Below are positions 1 through 9,300 of a stretch of DNA of 64,000 bases, piece by piece. The stretch is from assembly GCF_000092865.1 (NCBI RefSeq), contig NC_014151.1, forward strand, positions 682,001-746,000, in the 5' to 3' direction. The notes below the pieces were generated by a model. It did no database searches. It saw only the letters and a program-made list of their open reading frames with translations, and was not told where the DNA came from. The stretch's first letter is position 1. Each line of letters begins with the position of its first letter. Made by a program: the position numbers and the translations under genes. Source of the DNA: Cellulomonas flavigena DSM 20109. Lineage in GTDB: Bacteria > Actinomycetota > Actinomycetes > Actinomycetales > Cellulomonadaceae.

Positions 1-347
1 AGGACGCCGCCGGCACCGACGGCCCGGGTGCGATCTCCGCCCTCACCGGCCCTGTGCGGCGCGGCGACGCCGGCACGGTGGCCGACCACCTGGCCGTGCT
101 GGGGGCGCTGGGCGCCACGAGCGGTGCGGTGGACCTCGCGGCGGGTTACGGTGCCCTGTCACGCGCGGCGGCGGCACGCGCCCTCGGCGCGGGCCTCACC
201 GGCCCGGACGCCGTGCAGCGCGTGCTCGACGCGCTCGCGGGCATCAACGGGCCGCCGGCGACGTTGCAGCAGGAGGACGACGGCCCGCCGCACCCTGGTG
301 CCGGGTCGACCGACGACGGCGGTACCCCGCCGCAGGAGGACGCATGA
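1..347 (+). CDS. DUF2520 / Rossmann-like protein, C-terminal end (5' partial)
   Basis: The reading frame is open from the window edge and ends at 345-347. About 114 codons are visible. The segment with [12 protein letters not shown] followed by a helical stretch resembles the C-terminal dimerisation part of Rossmann-like DUF2520 proteins (6-phosphogluconate dehydrogenase-like fold), which commonly precede panC in actinobacteria. The last ~30 residues are a low-complexity Gly/Pro/Asp tail. The stop overlaps the panC start (ATGA), so the two are translationally coupled. The NAD(P)-binding N-terminus lies outside the window. The family call rests on this short piece and on context; the substrate is not known. 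Confidence 0.7.
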   Translation, partial: DAAGTDGPGAISALTGPVRRGDAGTVADHLAVLGALGATSGAVDLAAGYGALSRAAAARALGAGLTGPDAVQRVLDALAGINGPPATLQQEDDGPPHPGAGSTDDGGTPPQEDA

Positions 348-1318
348 GCACCATCCACCCCGCGCTGGTGCGCGACCGCGACGCGCTCGCGGCCGCGCTC
401 GCCCCGCAGGACGCCGCGACGCTGCCGCGGTCCGAGGACGACGGTGCGCGGCGGCCGTACCGGCGAGCCGTGGTCATGACCATGGGCGCGCTGCACGCCG
501 GCCACCTCGCGCTGGTGGAGCACGCGCGGTCGCTGGCGGACGTCGTGGTCGTGACGATCTTCGTCAACCCGCTGCAGTTCGGCCCGAGCGAGGACCTCGC
601 GCGCTATCCGCGCGACCTCGAGGGCGACCTCGCGCTGCTGTCGGGCCCGGGCCTGCTGCGTGCCCAGGACGTCGTGTTCGCGCCGACGGTCGACGTGGTC
701 TACCCCGACGGCGACCCGGCGGTCCGCGTCACGGCGGGGCGCGTGGGGGAGGTGCTCGAGGGGCGGTCACGGCCGGGCCACCTCGACGGCGTGCTGACGG
801 TCGTGCTCAAGCTGATGCACCTCACGCGGCCGGACGTGGCCGTCTTCGGCCAGAAGGACGCACAGCAGGTCGTGGCGGTGCGGCGCATGGTCCGCGATCT
901 CGACGTGCCGGTGGACGTCGCGGTGCACCCGACGGTGCGCGAGCGCGACGGTCTGGCGCGCTCGAGCCGCAACGCGTACCTGTCCGCGGAGGAGCGGGCA
1001 CGGGCGCTCGCGCTGTCCGCCGCGCTCGACGCGGGCCGGCGGGCCGCCGAGGCGGGGGAGGGCCCGGACGCCGTGGTCGCCGCCGCGCGCGCGGTGCTCG
1101 GCGAGCGCCTCGCGGACGACGACGCCGTGGACTACGTGGCGCTCGTCGACTCCGCGACGCTCGAGGAGGCCGGGCCCGGCACGGGTGAGGCGCTGCTGCT
1201 GCTCGCCGCGCGCGTGGGCGCGACGCGGCTCATCGACAACCTGCCGCTGACGCTCGGGGGCGTCGCGGCACCGGGGACCGCTGCGTCCCAGCACCGTACG
1301 GACGGAGGTGCCGCGTGA
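344..1318 (+). CDS. panC: Pantothenate synthetase (pantoate--beta-alanine ligase)
   Basis: This enzyme joins pantoate and beta-alanine using ATP, the last step of pantothenate synthesis, in the cytoplasm. The 324-residue protein shows the ATP-binding TMGALHAGH segment at residues 46-54, FVNPLQFG at 73-80, GQKD at 169-172 and a downstream SSRN motif, all typical of the HIGH-containing nucleotidyltransferase fold. The N-terminus carries a ~25-residue insertion before the first core strand. The start is the ATG overlapping the previous stop, and the end overlaps the panD GTG start, giving a tightly coupled operon whose next product supplies its beta-alanine substrate. Confidence 0.96.
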   Translation: MSTIHPALVRDRDALAAALAPQDAATLPRSEDDGARRPYRRAVVMTMGALHAGHLALVEHARSLADVVVVTIFVNPLQFGPSEDLARYPRDLEGDLALLSGPGLLRAQDVVFAPTVDVVYPDGDPAVRVTAGRVGEVLEGRSRPGHLDGVLTVVLKLMHLTRPDVAVFGQKDAQQVVAVRRMVRDLDVPVDVAVHPTVRERDGLARSSRNAYLSAEERARALALSAALDAGRRAAEAGEGPDAVVAAARAVLGERLADDDAVDYVALVDSATLEEAGPGTGEALLLLAARVGATRLIDNLPLTLGGVAAPGTAASQHRTDGGAA

Positions 1319-1782
1319 CGACGCTGCAGCGCACGATGATGACCGGCAAGGTGCACCGCGCGACGGTCACCGCCGCCGACCTGCACTACGTCGGGTCGAT
1401 CACGATCGACGCGGACCTGCTCGAGGCCGCGGACATCCTGCCCGGGCAGCAGGTGGACGTCGTCGACGTCACCAACGGTGCGCGGCTGACGACGTACGCG
1501 ATCGCGGGCGAGCCGGCCGGCGGGCAGGTCTGCGTCAACGGCGCGGCCGCGCACCTGGTGCACCCGGGTGACGTCGTCATCGTCATCGCGTACGGCACGA
1601 TGTCGGACGCGGAGGCGCGCACGTACACGCCGCACGTCGTGCTGGTCGACGCGGACAACCGGCCCGTCGACGTGGGCGACGACCCGGGGCAGGTGCCCGA
1701 GGAGTGGACGGAGCGCACGGGGCTCGTCGCCTCGGGCGTGCCGCTGGCGGACGCGCGCGCCGCCCTCGACGCGTCCCGCTGA
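1315..1782 (+). CDS. panD: Aspartate 1-decarboxylase proenzyme
   Basis: PanD decarboxylates L-aspartate to beta-alanine, the substrate of PanC encoded just upstream. It is made as a proenzyme that self-cleaves between Gly and Ser to create a pyruvoyl group. Here the cleavage pair is G27-S28 in the YVGSITID context, and the following segment is typical of the family. At 155 residues it is slightly longer than the usual 126-140, with the extra length at the C-terminus. The GTG start overlaps the panC stop by four bases. About 50 bases separate it from nadB, which has its own promoter-like hexamer. Confidence 0.95.
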   Translation: MTTLQRTMMTGKVHRATVTAADLHYVGSITIDADLLEAADILPGQQVDVVDVTNGARLTTYAIAGEPAGGQVCVNGAAAHLVHPGDVVIVIAYGTMSDAEARTYTPHVVLVDADNRPVDVGDDPGQVPEEWTERTGLVASGVPLADARAALDASR

Positions 1783-1835
1783 CACCCGCTGGTCACGTCC
1801 GCCGTCCGGGGCGGGCGCGCGAGTAGGGTCCCCCC

Positions 1836-3554
1836 GTGCTCGTGCTGCCCGACCTGCCGCCCGTCCGTCTCGCCACCCGCCTCGCGGCACCCGAGCCGGG
1901 GTGGACGGTGCACGCCGACGCGGTGGTCGTCGGCTCGGGCATCGCGGGCCTGACGGCGGCCCTGGAGCTGCGCACGCGCGTGGGGCGCGTGCTGCTGGTG
2001 ACCAAGGGCGTGCTGTCGTCGGGGTCGACCGTGTGGGCGCAGGGCGGCATCGCCGCGGCGCTGGACCCCGCGGACTCCCCGGCGGCGCACCTGCGGGACA
2101 CGCTCGCGGCGGGCGGCGGGCTGTGCGACCCGCGCGCCGTCGAGACGCTGGTGACCGAGGGGCCGCGGCGGGTGCGGGAGCTCGTCGCGCGCGGCGCGGT
2201 GTTCGACACGACGCCGGACGGCGCGATCAGCCTGACGCGCGAGGGCGGTCACCTCACCGACCGCATCGCGCACGCGGGCGGTGACGCGACGGGCGCGGAG
2301 ATCTCGCGGGCGCTCGTGGCGCAGATCGAGGCGGTGCGTGACGACCCGGGTATCGAGGTGATCGAGCACGCGCTGGTGCTCGACGTGCTGACCGGCGCCC
2401 CGGACCCGGGTGGCGCACCCGGCCCGGTGGCGGGTGTGACGCTGCACGTCATCGGCGAGGGATCGCGCGACGGGGTGGGTGCGGCGCTGGCGCCGGTGGT
2501 CGTCCTGGCGACAGGCGGGATCGGGCAGGTGTACCGCTCGTCGACCAACCCGGTGCAGGCGACGGGAGACGGCATCGCCGCGGCGCTGCGGGCGGGCGCC
2601 CTCCTGGGCGACCTCGAGTTCGTGCAGTTCCACCCCACGGTGCTGTGGCTGGGCACGGGCGTGAAGGGCCAGCTCACGCTGGTCAGCGAGGCCGTGCGCG
2701 GTGAGGGCGCGCTGCTGCTCGACACCGACGGTGTGCGGTTCATGCCGGACGAGCACGAGCTCGCCGAGCTCGCGCCGCGGGACGTCGTCGCGCACGCGAT
2801 CGTGCGCCGCATGGCGGCGACGGGGTCGGACCACGTGTGGCTCGACGCGCGCCACCTGGGCACGGAGTTCCTGCGGCGACGCTTCCCGACGATCTGCGAG
2901 CGCCTCGCGGAGCACGGCATCGACCCGGGGAACGACCTGGTCCCGGTCGCGCCGGCGCAGCACTACCACTCCGGTGGCGTGGTGACCGACCTCGACGGGC
3001 GCTCGTCGATCCGCGGCCTGTACGCGGTGGGCGAGGTGGCGTGCACGGGCGTGCACGGCGCGAACCGGCTGGCGTCGAACTCGCTGCTCGAGGGCCTGGT
3101 GTTCGCGCACCGCGCGGCGCGGGACGTGGCGGCACGGGTCGAGGGCGGGTTCCTGCCGCGCGTCGAGCCGTGCGAGCGTCCCGGGCCGCAGGCGCTGGTG
3201 CCGGCGGCGTCGCGCGCGCGGGTGCAGCGCGCGGCGACGGACGGGCCGGGCGTGCTGCGCACGGCCGACGGGCTGCGGCGCGCGCTGACGGCGCTCACGG
3301 CGATCCCGACGGACGCGCACGAGCGGCGCGACGACGGTCGGCCGCTGGGCGAGCCCCAGCTCGCGGAGTGGGAGACGACGAACGTGCACCAGGTGGCCAC
3401 CGCGCTCACGCTCGCGGCGCTCGCGCGCGAGGAGTCCCGCGGCGGGCACGCGCGCGCGGACTTCCCGCTGACGGCGGACGAGTGGCGCGTGCGCATCGGG
3501 GTGAACTCCGAGCGGGACGGATCGGTCGAGATCGGACCGACCGTGGTGGGTTAG
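1836..3554 (+). CDS. nadB: L-aspartate oxidase
   Basis: NadB oxidises aspartate to iminoaspartate with FAD, the first step of de novo NAD synthesis. The 572-residue protein has the FAD-binding GSGIAG loop at residues 33-38, the SSGSTVWAQGG segment, and the late ANRLASNSLLEG motif of the fumarate reductase/aspartate oxidase family. The C-terminal ~130 residues form the helical domain. The GTG start lies six bases after a TAGGGT hexamer (1824-1829) with no Shine-Dalgarno, suggesting a leaderless mRNA. NadC, the usual neighbour, is 9.5 kb downstream because two xylanase genes intervene. No nadA is in the window. Confidence 0.95.
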   Translation: MLVLPDLPPVRLATRLAAPEPGWTVHADAVVVGSGIAGLTAALELRTRVGRVLLVTKGVLSSGSTVWAQGGIAAALDPADSPAAHLRDTLAAGGGLCDPRAVETLVTEGPRRVRELVARGAVFDTTPDGAISLTREGGHLTDRIAHAGGDATGAEISRALVAQIEAVRDDPGIEVIEHALVLDVLTGAPDPGGAPGPVAGVTLHVIGEGSRDGVGAALAPVVVLATGGIGQVYRSSTNPVQATGDGIAAALRAGALLGDLEFVQFHPTVLWLGTGVKGQLTLVSEAVRGEGALLLDTDGVRFMPDEHELAELAPRDVVAHAIVRRMAATGSDHVWLDARHLGTEFLRRRFPTICERLAEHGIDPGNDLVPVAPAQHYHSGGVVTDLDGRSSIRGLYAVGEVACTGVHGANRLASNSLLEGLVFAHRAARDVAARVEGGFLPRVEPCERPGPQALVPAASRARVQRAATDGPGVLRTADGLRRALTALTAIPTDAHERRDDGRPLGEPQLAEWETTNVHQVATALTLAALAREESRGGHARADFPLTADEWRVRIGVNSERDGSVEIGPTVVG

Positions 3555-3713
3555 TCCGATGATCACGTTCCCATCCTCGAAAGTTGCTGAAGTCATCCGA
3601 TGACTGTCGCTCTGCTGAACGGGTGACCAGTACTGCCTTGACCTGCGGTTGCGCCACACACTTGATCCCTTGACCCCGCTGCGGGGTCGCCGGAGTGTGC
3701 GCGAAGGAGCGTC
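3555..3713 (+). promoter_or_regulatory. Upstream region of xylanase 1 with inverted repeat
   Basis: This 159-base gap between nadB and the first xylanase is clearly less GC-rich than its surroundings. It holds a perfect 7-bp inverted repeat, AGTCATC-C-GATGACT at 3591-3605, and a CGAAAGTT half-site at 3578-3585 that resembles one arm of the palindrome upstream of the second xylanase. A TTGACC box lies at 3638-3643, but the hexamer 17 bases on (CTTGAT) is a poor -10. AAGGAG at 3704-3709 is a good ribosome-binding site for the ATG at 3714. The inverted repeat is a plausible operator; no regulator is identified. Confidence 0.5.
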
Positions 3714-6700
3714 ATGCAGACACGTAAGCGCCGGAGAGCGCTCGAAAATATCGGAGTAGGTGCGGCCGTCCTGGCCCTCGTCGCCGCCCCGATGGTCGGG
3801 ACGACCCTGTCGTCCGCGTCCGCGGTGGCGCCCGTCGTGGTGGTGTCGGCGGGCTTCGACGACGGCACGCTGGGCGACCTGATGCCGAGCGGCAGCGAGG
3901 TGCTGCCGGTCCTGGGCTACGTCGACGAGGGCGCCGGCAAGGCGCTGAGCGTGACGGGGCGCGAGGCCACGTGGCACACCGTGCAGTCCGGCACGGGGAT
4001 CCTCGCCGCCGACGTGCAGTACACGTTCCGGGCGCGGATGAAGCTCCTCGAGCCCGACGCGAACGCGAACGGCCGGTTCACGCTGTACGACGGCTCCTAC
4101 ACGCCGGTCGGTGCCACGGCGCTGAGCGACACCGCGTGGACGGTCGTGGAGGGCACGTACACGGTGCCGGCGGGTGTCGACGCGAGCACGGTGAAGTTCG
4201 CCGTCGAGGCGGGTGCCTGGCCGGTCCAGGGTCCGCCCGCGGTGCCGGCCACGTTCCCCGACTTCCTGCTGGACGACGTCGAGGTCACCCGGGCACCGGC
4301 TGCGGCTCCCGCGGTGACGACCGTCGTGTCGGCGGGCTTCGACGACGGCACGCTGGGCGACTTGATGCCGAGCGGCAGCGAGGTGCTGCCGGTCCTGGGC
4401 TACGTCGACGAGGGCGCCGGCAAGGCGCTGAGCGTGACGGGGCGCGAGGCCACGTGGCACACCGTGCAGTCCGGCACGGGGATCCTCGCCGCCGACGTGC
4501 AGTACACGTTCCGGGCGCGGATGAAGCTCCTCGAGCCCGACGCGAACGCGAACGGCCGGTTCACGCTGTACGACGGCTCCTACACGCCGGTCGGTGCCAC
4601 GGCGCTGAGCGACACCGCGTGGACGGTCGTGGAGGGCACGTACACGGTGCCGGCGGGTGTCGACGCGAGCACGGTGAAGTTCGCCGTCGAGGCGGGTGCC
4701 TGGCCGGTCCAGGGTCCGCCCGCGGTGCCGGCCACGTTCCCCGACTTCCTGCTGGACGACGTCGAGGTCACCCGGGCCGCCGGCGGCTCGGGTCCGGTCG
4801 ACCCGCCCGCGGACGTCACCGTCCTGAGCTCGGACTTCGCCACCGGGTTCTCGCCGTGGGTCCCCCGCGTCGAGCCGGGCGTCAAGCTCACGCACGACCC
4901 GTCCGCCGGGAGGACGGCTGCCGGCGCCATGCTCGTCTCGGGTCGCACGGCCAACTGGCACGGCGTGCAGACGCCGATCAACGCGCTGTTCGCCGAGGGC
5001 GGGGAGTACGACATCTCGGCGTGGGTCAAGCTCGCCCCGGGGTCGGTCGACACGACCATGAAGATCACGGTGGCGGAGACCCCCACGGCGTACCACGGGA
5101 TCACCCCCGACGGTGTCGTCGTGACCGACGACGCGTGGGTCGAGCTCTCCGGCACGTACACGCGCGCGCCCGGCGTCACGGGTGGTGACCTCTACATCGA
5201 GGCTGCGGCCACCGGCCCGGAGGGGGCACCGGTCCACGCGGACTTCCTCGTCGACGACGTCACCATCGTCGGTCCGCCGGTCGCGGGCGACGGCTGGGTG
5301 CCGGACCTCGACGGCTTCGTCCCCGGCGGGGCGGTCAACCCGACCACGACGCCGGTCGTCACGGCGCGCCCGGTCGAGGGTGCCGCCAACCGCGCGGCGC
5401 TGACGTTCGACGACGGCCCCTCGGGTGCCGACACCCCCGCGCTGCTCGACTTCCTCGCGGAGAACGACATCCCGGCGACGTTCTGCGTCATCGGCTCGCA
5501 GATCACCGCCGAGGGCGGCGCGGCCCTGCTGCGCCGGATCGTCGACGAGGGCCACACGCTGTGCAGCCACAGCACCGGCTGGGCCGACATGAGCGGGTAC
5601 ACCAAGGCGCAGGTCGAGACCGACCTCAAGGCGAACCTGCGGATCATCCGCGACGCGCTCGGTGACCCGAACGCGCCCGTGCCGTACTTCCGCGCGCCCA
5701 ACGGCGAGTGGGGCCAGACGGCGTCCGTCGCCGTCGCGCTCGGCATGCAGCCGCTCGCGGTGTCGAACACGATCAACGACTGGGCGACGCAGGACGAGGT
5801 GGAGCTCACCGACAACCTGCGCGCCGCGATGCAGCCGGGCCGCATCGTGCTCGTGCACGACGGCGGCGGCGACCGCGCCGCCTCCGTGGCCGCGACGAGG
5901 ACCGTCGTCACCGAGCGACTTGCCGACGGCTGGACGTTCACCCTCCCGCAGGGCGGCGCGGACGCCGCCGGCGTCTCGTTGGCGTTCGACTTCGAGGACG
6001 GCACGCTGCAGGGCTGGGCCCCGCGCGCCACCGAGGACGGCGCCGCCACGGTGGCGTCCGTCGAGGGTGGGCACGACTCGGCGCGTGCCGCGCAGGTCTC
6101 CGACCGCGTCCACCAGGGCCAGGGCATGCAGTACGACGTCACCGGCCTGCTGGCCGCGGGCACCACGTACGAGTTCGAGGCGTGGATCCGGTTCGCCGGC
6201 ACGCCGGGCGACATGACCCTGAGCGCCCGCACCGTCAGCGGTGACACCACGAACTACGGCAACCTCGTGTCCATCACGGGCGTCACCGAGGAGTGGACGC
6301 GCGTCGCCGGCAAGTTCTCGCTGCCGGCGTACGACACGGCCGCGGAGATCTACTTCGAGACCGCGTGGGACAGCGGCAACCCGGGCAACACCTCGACGTT
6401 CCTCGTGGACGACGTCACGATCCGCACCCCGGCACCGGTCGCCATCCAGGACCTGGAGCCGCTGAAGGACACCGTGCCGTTCCCGATGGGCATCGCGATC
6501 GACAGCCGGGAGACCCAGGGCGACCCGGGCAGGCTCACGCAGCGGCACTTCAACCAGTACTCGGCCGAGAACCACATGAAGCCCGAGGCCTGGTACGACG
6601 CGGAGAGGAACTTCCGTCTGCACCCCGAGGCCAAGGCCGTCATGGACACGGCCGCGGCGACGGGCACCCGCGTCTACGGCCACGTGCTGGTGTGGCACAG

Positions 6701-9056
6701 CCAGACCCCGGAGTGGTTCTTCCAGGACGAGGCGGGTGAGCCGCTCGCGGCCGACGACGCCGGCAGGGCCGTCCTGCGCGAGCGTCTGCGCACGCACGTG
6801 TTCGACGTCGCGAGGTCGCTGTCCGACGAGTACGGCCTGTTCGGTTCGGACACGAACCCGCTGGTCGCGTGGGACGTCGTCAACGAGGTCGTGTCCGACG
6901 GCGCGGAGAACCCGGACGGCCTGCGTCGCTCCGAGTGGTTCCGCATCCTCGGCGAGGACTTCATCGACCTCTCCTTCCAGTACGCCGACGAGGCGTTCAA
7001 CGAGGAGTACGCGGCACCCGGCACCGACCGGCCCGTCACGCTCTTCATCAACGACTACAACACCGAGCAGTCCGGCAAGCAGGACCGGTACGTCGCGCTG
7101 GTCGAGCGGCTGCTCGCCCGTGACGTCCCGATCGACGGCGTGGGCCACCAGTTCCACGTCAGCCTGTCGCTGCCGGTCTCGGCTCTCGAGGCCGCGATCG
7201 AGCGGTTCGAGGCGCTGCCGGTGCTCCAGGCGGTCACCGAGCTCGACGTCGCGACCGGCACGCCGGTCACCGACGCCCGCCTGATCGACCAGGGCTACTT
7301 CTACCGCGACGCGTTCGACATCTTCCGTGACCACGCGGACTCGCTGTTCTCGGTCACGGTCTGGGGCCTGAACGACGGGCGCAGCTGGGTCAACGACAAC
7401 GGCGCCCCGCTGCTGTTCGACGACGACCTGCAGGCGAAGCCGGCGTACTACGGCGCGGCCGGCCAGGACCTGCCCGAGCCCATCCGCACGGCCACGGTGT
7501 TCGGCGGCGAGGTCGCGCTCGACGAGGACGCCACGTCCGCCGTCGAGTGGCAGCAGCTGCGGCTGCACGACATCGGCGAGGCCGGGGCGTTCCAGCTGCG
7601 CTGGACGCCCGACACCCTGACGGTGCTCGCGGACGTCGACGGCGGCGGCGACACGCTGGAGGTCCAGGTCGGCGACACGACATGGACGTACCAGCGCGGC
7701 GGTGGCGGCGACGCACAGGGCGTCGACGCCGACCGGACCGGCGGCTGGCGCGCGGTCGTGCACGTGCCGCTGGACGGCGCGACGGTCGGCAGCACCCTGG
7801 CGTTCGACGTGCGGGTGGTCGACGGGTACGACGTGACGGGCTGGGCGGGCGAGGGTGCCACGGGCACGCTGACCCTCGTCGAGGAGCTGTCGTACCTCGA
7901 GACCGGCGAGGCGACCACGGCGCCGGTCGTCGACGGCGAGGTCGACCGTGCGTGGGCGGGTGTGGAGCCCGTCACGACCGCCAAGCAGGTCTCGGGTACG
8001 GGCACGGCGGTCGCCGAGGTGCGGACGCTGTGGGCCGAGGACACGCTGTACGTCCTCGCGGAGGTCGCGGACGCCGACGTCGACGTCACCGGCTCCGACC
8101 CGTGGATCCAGGACTCGGTCGAGGTCTACGTCGACGCGGGCAACCACAAGAACGGCTCGTACCGCCCGCAGGACATGCAGATCCGCATCTCCGCCGAGAA
8201 CGTCGTGTCCTTCGGCACGGGTGACGAGGCTGCGCAGCGGGCACGCGTGCAGACGGCGACGGCGCGCACCGACGGCGGGTACGTCGTCGAGCTCGCGGTC
8301 GACCTGTTGGACGAGGGCGGCATCGACACGTTCCACGGCGTGGACTTCCAGGTGAACGACGCGTCGAACGGGTCGCGGCTCGGCATCACCAACTGGGCGG
8401 ACCCGACCGGTGCCGGTTACCAGTCGACGTCCCGCTGGGGCGTCACCCGGCTGGTGTCGAGCGAGCCCGAGCCCGGCCCGGCGACCGGCAAGCCGGCCGC
8501 ACCGGTCCTGTCGCACGACAACTGGGACGGCGACGGGCAGTTCACCGTGACGTCGACGCTGTGGTGGGGCCAGAACGCCCACACCCTCACGCTGCTGGAG
8601 AACGGCACGCCGATCGCCACGCAGCGGGTCGTCGACGCGACGCCGGGCGCCCAGCGCGCGTCGTTCGAGGTGGCGGGCCGCCAGAACGGCTCGTACTCGT
8701 ACGAGGTGGTGGCGACGAACCAGCACGGCTCGACCACGACGCGCGCGCTGGTGGTGCGCGTGGTGGCGGCGAACCCGGGTCTGCCCGTGGTCGTGCACGA
8801 CAACTGGGACGGCGACGGCAGCTACACGGTGTCCATGCACATGTGGTGGGGCACCAACGCCGACACGTACCGGCTGTACGAGAACGGCGTCCTGGTGGAC
8901 GAGCAGACGCTGACGCCGAACGGCCGCAACGCCCAGCACGCGGGCACGCGGTTCGAGAAGCGTCCGAAGGGCACCTACCGGTACACGGTGGAGCTGTCCA
9001 ACGCGGCGGGCACGACGACCAGCCTGGTGGCGGTGCCGGTGGTCGTCTGGCGCTGA
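3714..9056 (+). CDS. Secreted multimodular GH10 xylanase with CE4 (NodB) deacetylase domain
   Basis: This 1780-residue enzyme should cut beta-1,4-xylan and remove acetyl groups outside the cell. Order: signal peptide (1-~38); two almost identical jelly-roll carbohydrate-binding modules of the CBM4/9/22 type (44-194, 205-355); a third, diverged one (~368-523); a NodB/CE4 domain starting near 560 with TFDDGP at 564-569; a fourth module (~757-906); a GH10 barrel (~911-1256) with acid/base E1058 in WDVVNE and nucleophile E1176 in TELDV; two CBM9-like domains (~1262-1393, ~1396-1585); and two C-terminal Fn3-like repeats beginning with HDNWDGDG (~1596-1780). No anchor or membrane segment follows, so it is probably released. 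In the CE4 domain D566, D567 and H619 are present, but the second histidine of the H(S/T)xxH metal motif is W623. A strong ribosome-binding site supports the start. Confidence 0.92.
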   Translation: MQTRKRRRALENIGVGAAVLALVAAPMVGTTLSSASAVAPVVVVSAGFDDGTLGDLMPSGSEVLPVLGYVDEGAGKALSVTGREATWHTVQSGTGILAADVQYTFRARMKLLEPDANANGRFTLYDGSYTPVGATALSDTAWTVVEGTYTVPAGVDASTVKFAVEAGAWPVQGPPAVPATFPDFLLDDVEVTRAPAAAPAVTTVVSAGFDDGTLGDLMPSGSEVLPVLGYVDEGAGKALSVTGREATWHTVQSGTGILAADVQYTFRARMKLLEPDANANGRFTLYDGSYTPVGATALSDTAWTVVEGTYTVPAGVDASTVKFAVEAGAWPVQGPPAVPATFPDFLLDDVEVTRAAGGSGPVDPPADVTVLSSDFATGFSPWVPRVEPGVKLTHDPSAGRTAAGAMLVSGRTANWHGVQTPINALFAEGGEYDISAWVKLAPGSVDTTMKITVAETPTAYHGITPDGVVVTDDAWVELSGTYTRAPGVTGGDLYIEAAATGPEGAPVHADFLVDDVTIVGPPVAGDGWVPDLDGFVPGGAVNPTTTPVVTARPVEGAANRAALTFDDGPSGADTPALLDFLAENDIPATFCVIGSQITAEGGAALLRRIVDEGHTLCSHSTGWADMSGYTKAQVETDLKANLRIIRDALGDPNAPVPYFRAPNGEWGQTASVAVALGMQPLAVSNTINDWATQDEVELTDNLRAAMQPGRIVLVHDGGGDRAASVAATRTVVTERLADGWTFTLPQGGADAAGVSLAFDFEDGTLQGWAPRATEDGAATVASVEGGHDSARAAQVSDRVHQGQGMQYDVTGLLAAGTTYEFEAWIRFAGTPGDMTLSARTVSGDTTNYGNLVSITGVTEEWTRVAGKFSLPAYDTAAEIYFETAWDSGNPGNTSTFLVDDVTIRTPAPVAIQDLEPLKDTVPFPMGIAIDSRETQGDPGRLTQRHFNQYSAENHMKPEAWYDAERNFRLHPEAKAVMDTAAATGTRVYGHVLVWHSQTPEWFFQDEAGEPLAADDAGRAVLRERLRTHVFDVARSLSDEYGLFGSDTNPLVAWDVVNEVVSDGAENPDGLRRSEWFRILGEDFIDLSFQYADEAFNEEYAAPGTDRPVTLFINDYNTEQSGKQDRYVALVERLLARDVPIDGVGHQFHVSLSLPVSALEAAIERFEALPVLQAVTELDVATGTPVTDARLIDQGYFYRDAFDIFRDHADSLFSVTVWGLNDGRSWVNDNGAPLLFDDDLQAKPAYYGAAGQDLPEPIRTATVFGGEVALDEDATSAVEWQQLRLHDIGEAGAFQLRWTPDTLTVLADVDGGGDTLEVQVGDTTWTYQRGGGGDAQGVDADRTGGWRAVVHVPLDGATVGSTLAFDVRVVDGYDVTGWAGEGATGTLTLVEELSYLETGEATTAPVVDGEVDRAWAGVEPVTTAKQVSGTGTAVAEVRTLWAEDTLYVLAEVADADVDVTGSDPWIQDSVEVYVDAGNHKNGSYRPQDMQIRISAENVVSFGTGDEAAQRARVQTATARTDGGYVVELAVDLLDEGGIDTFHGVDFQVNDASNGSRLGITNWADPTGAGYQSTSRWGVTRLVSSEPEPGPATGKPAAPVLSHDNWDGDGQFTVTSTLWWGQNAHTLTLLENGTPIATQRVVDATPGAQRASFEVAGRQNGSYSYEVVATNQHGSTTTRALVVRVVAANPGLPVVVHDNWDGDGSYTVSMHMWWGTNADTYRLYENGVLVDEQTLTPNGRNAQHAGTRFEKRPKGTYRYTVELSNAAGTTTSLVAVPVVVWR
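3843..4777 (+). repeat. Tandem 452-bp intragenic duplication (two binding modules)
   Basis: Bases 3843-4294 and 4326-4777 are aligned copies with a period of 483 bp (161 codons). Comparing them base by base I find one difference: C at 3879 versus T at 4362, a synonymous leucine codon change. Each copy encodes one complete carbohydrate-binding module, and 31 bases of linker lie between them. Such identity indicates a recent in-frame duplication or ongoing gene conversion. Confidence 0.97.
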
Positions 9057-9103
9057 CCGCCGCGTGAGCGTGGCGACGGAGGCGGACCGTCGTCACGCAC
9101 CCA

Positions 9104-9145
9104 GGAGCCCCGCCGACCGCACCCCCCTGCGGCCGGCGGGGCTCC
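9104..9145 (+). terminator. Terminator hairpin after xylanase 1
   Basis: GGAGCCCCGCCG at 9104-9115 pairs perfectly with CGGCGGGGCTCC at 9134-9145 (12-bp stem, 18-base loop), 47 bases after the stop codon. There is no T tract, which is common for hairpin terminators in very GC-rich actinobacteria. Confidence 0.75.
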
Positions 9146-9171
9146 GTCATGTCCGTGCACGGTGGGAGCGA

Positions 9172-9203
9172 TTGCCGAAAGTCTTTCGATATCGATTCGG
9201 CAA
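9172..9203. promoter_or_regulatory. Nested palindrome upstream of xylanase 2 (putative operator)
   Basis: TTGCCGAA (9172-9179) and TTCGGCAA (9196-9203) form an 8-bp inverted repeat with a 16-base spacer. Nested inside are the perfect palindrome CGAAAG-T-CTTTCG (9176-9188) and TCGATATCGA (9186-9195). The core resembles the CGAA-N-TTCG class of operators described for LacI-family xylanase repressors in Streptomyces (recalled, not searched). It lies about 100 bases before the ATG at 9301, in a locally AT-richer stretch. No regulator gene is adjacent. Confidence 0.55.
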
Positions 9204-9300
9204 CCATCTGGGCGATGGTCCAGTCCGCTCTGGCCGGAACCCGACGTACCGCTTACGGTGGCCGCGCGAATCTGGACTTTCTGCGCGCAAGGGAGCGTCA

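Noticed and set aside
1386..8939. Minus-strand open frame of about 2500 codons opposite panD, nadB and xylanase 1
   Set aside because: Long antisense frames are expected where high GC makes stop codons rare. The translation is Arg/Val/His-rich with no domains, and the plus-strand genes are clear.
9064..9300. N-terminal extension of xylanase 2 from a GTG at 9064
   Set aside because: It would run through the terminator and palindrome and put about 79 Arg-rich residues before a typical signal peptide that starts at the ATG at 9301 behind a ribosome-binding site.
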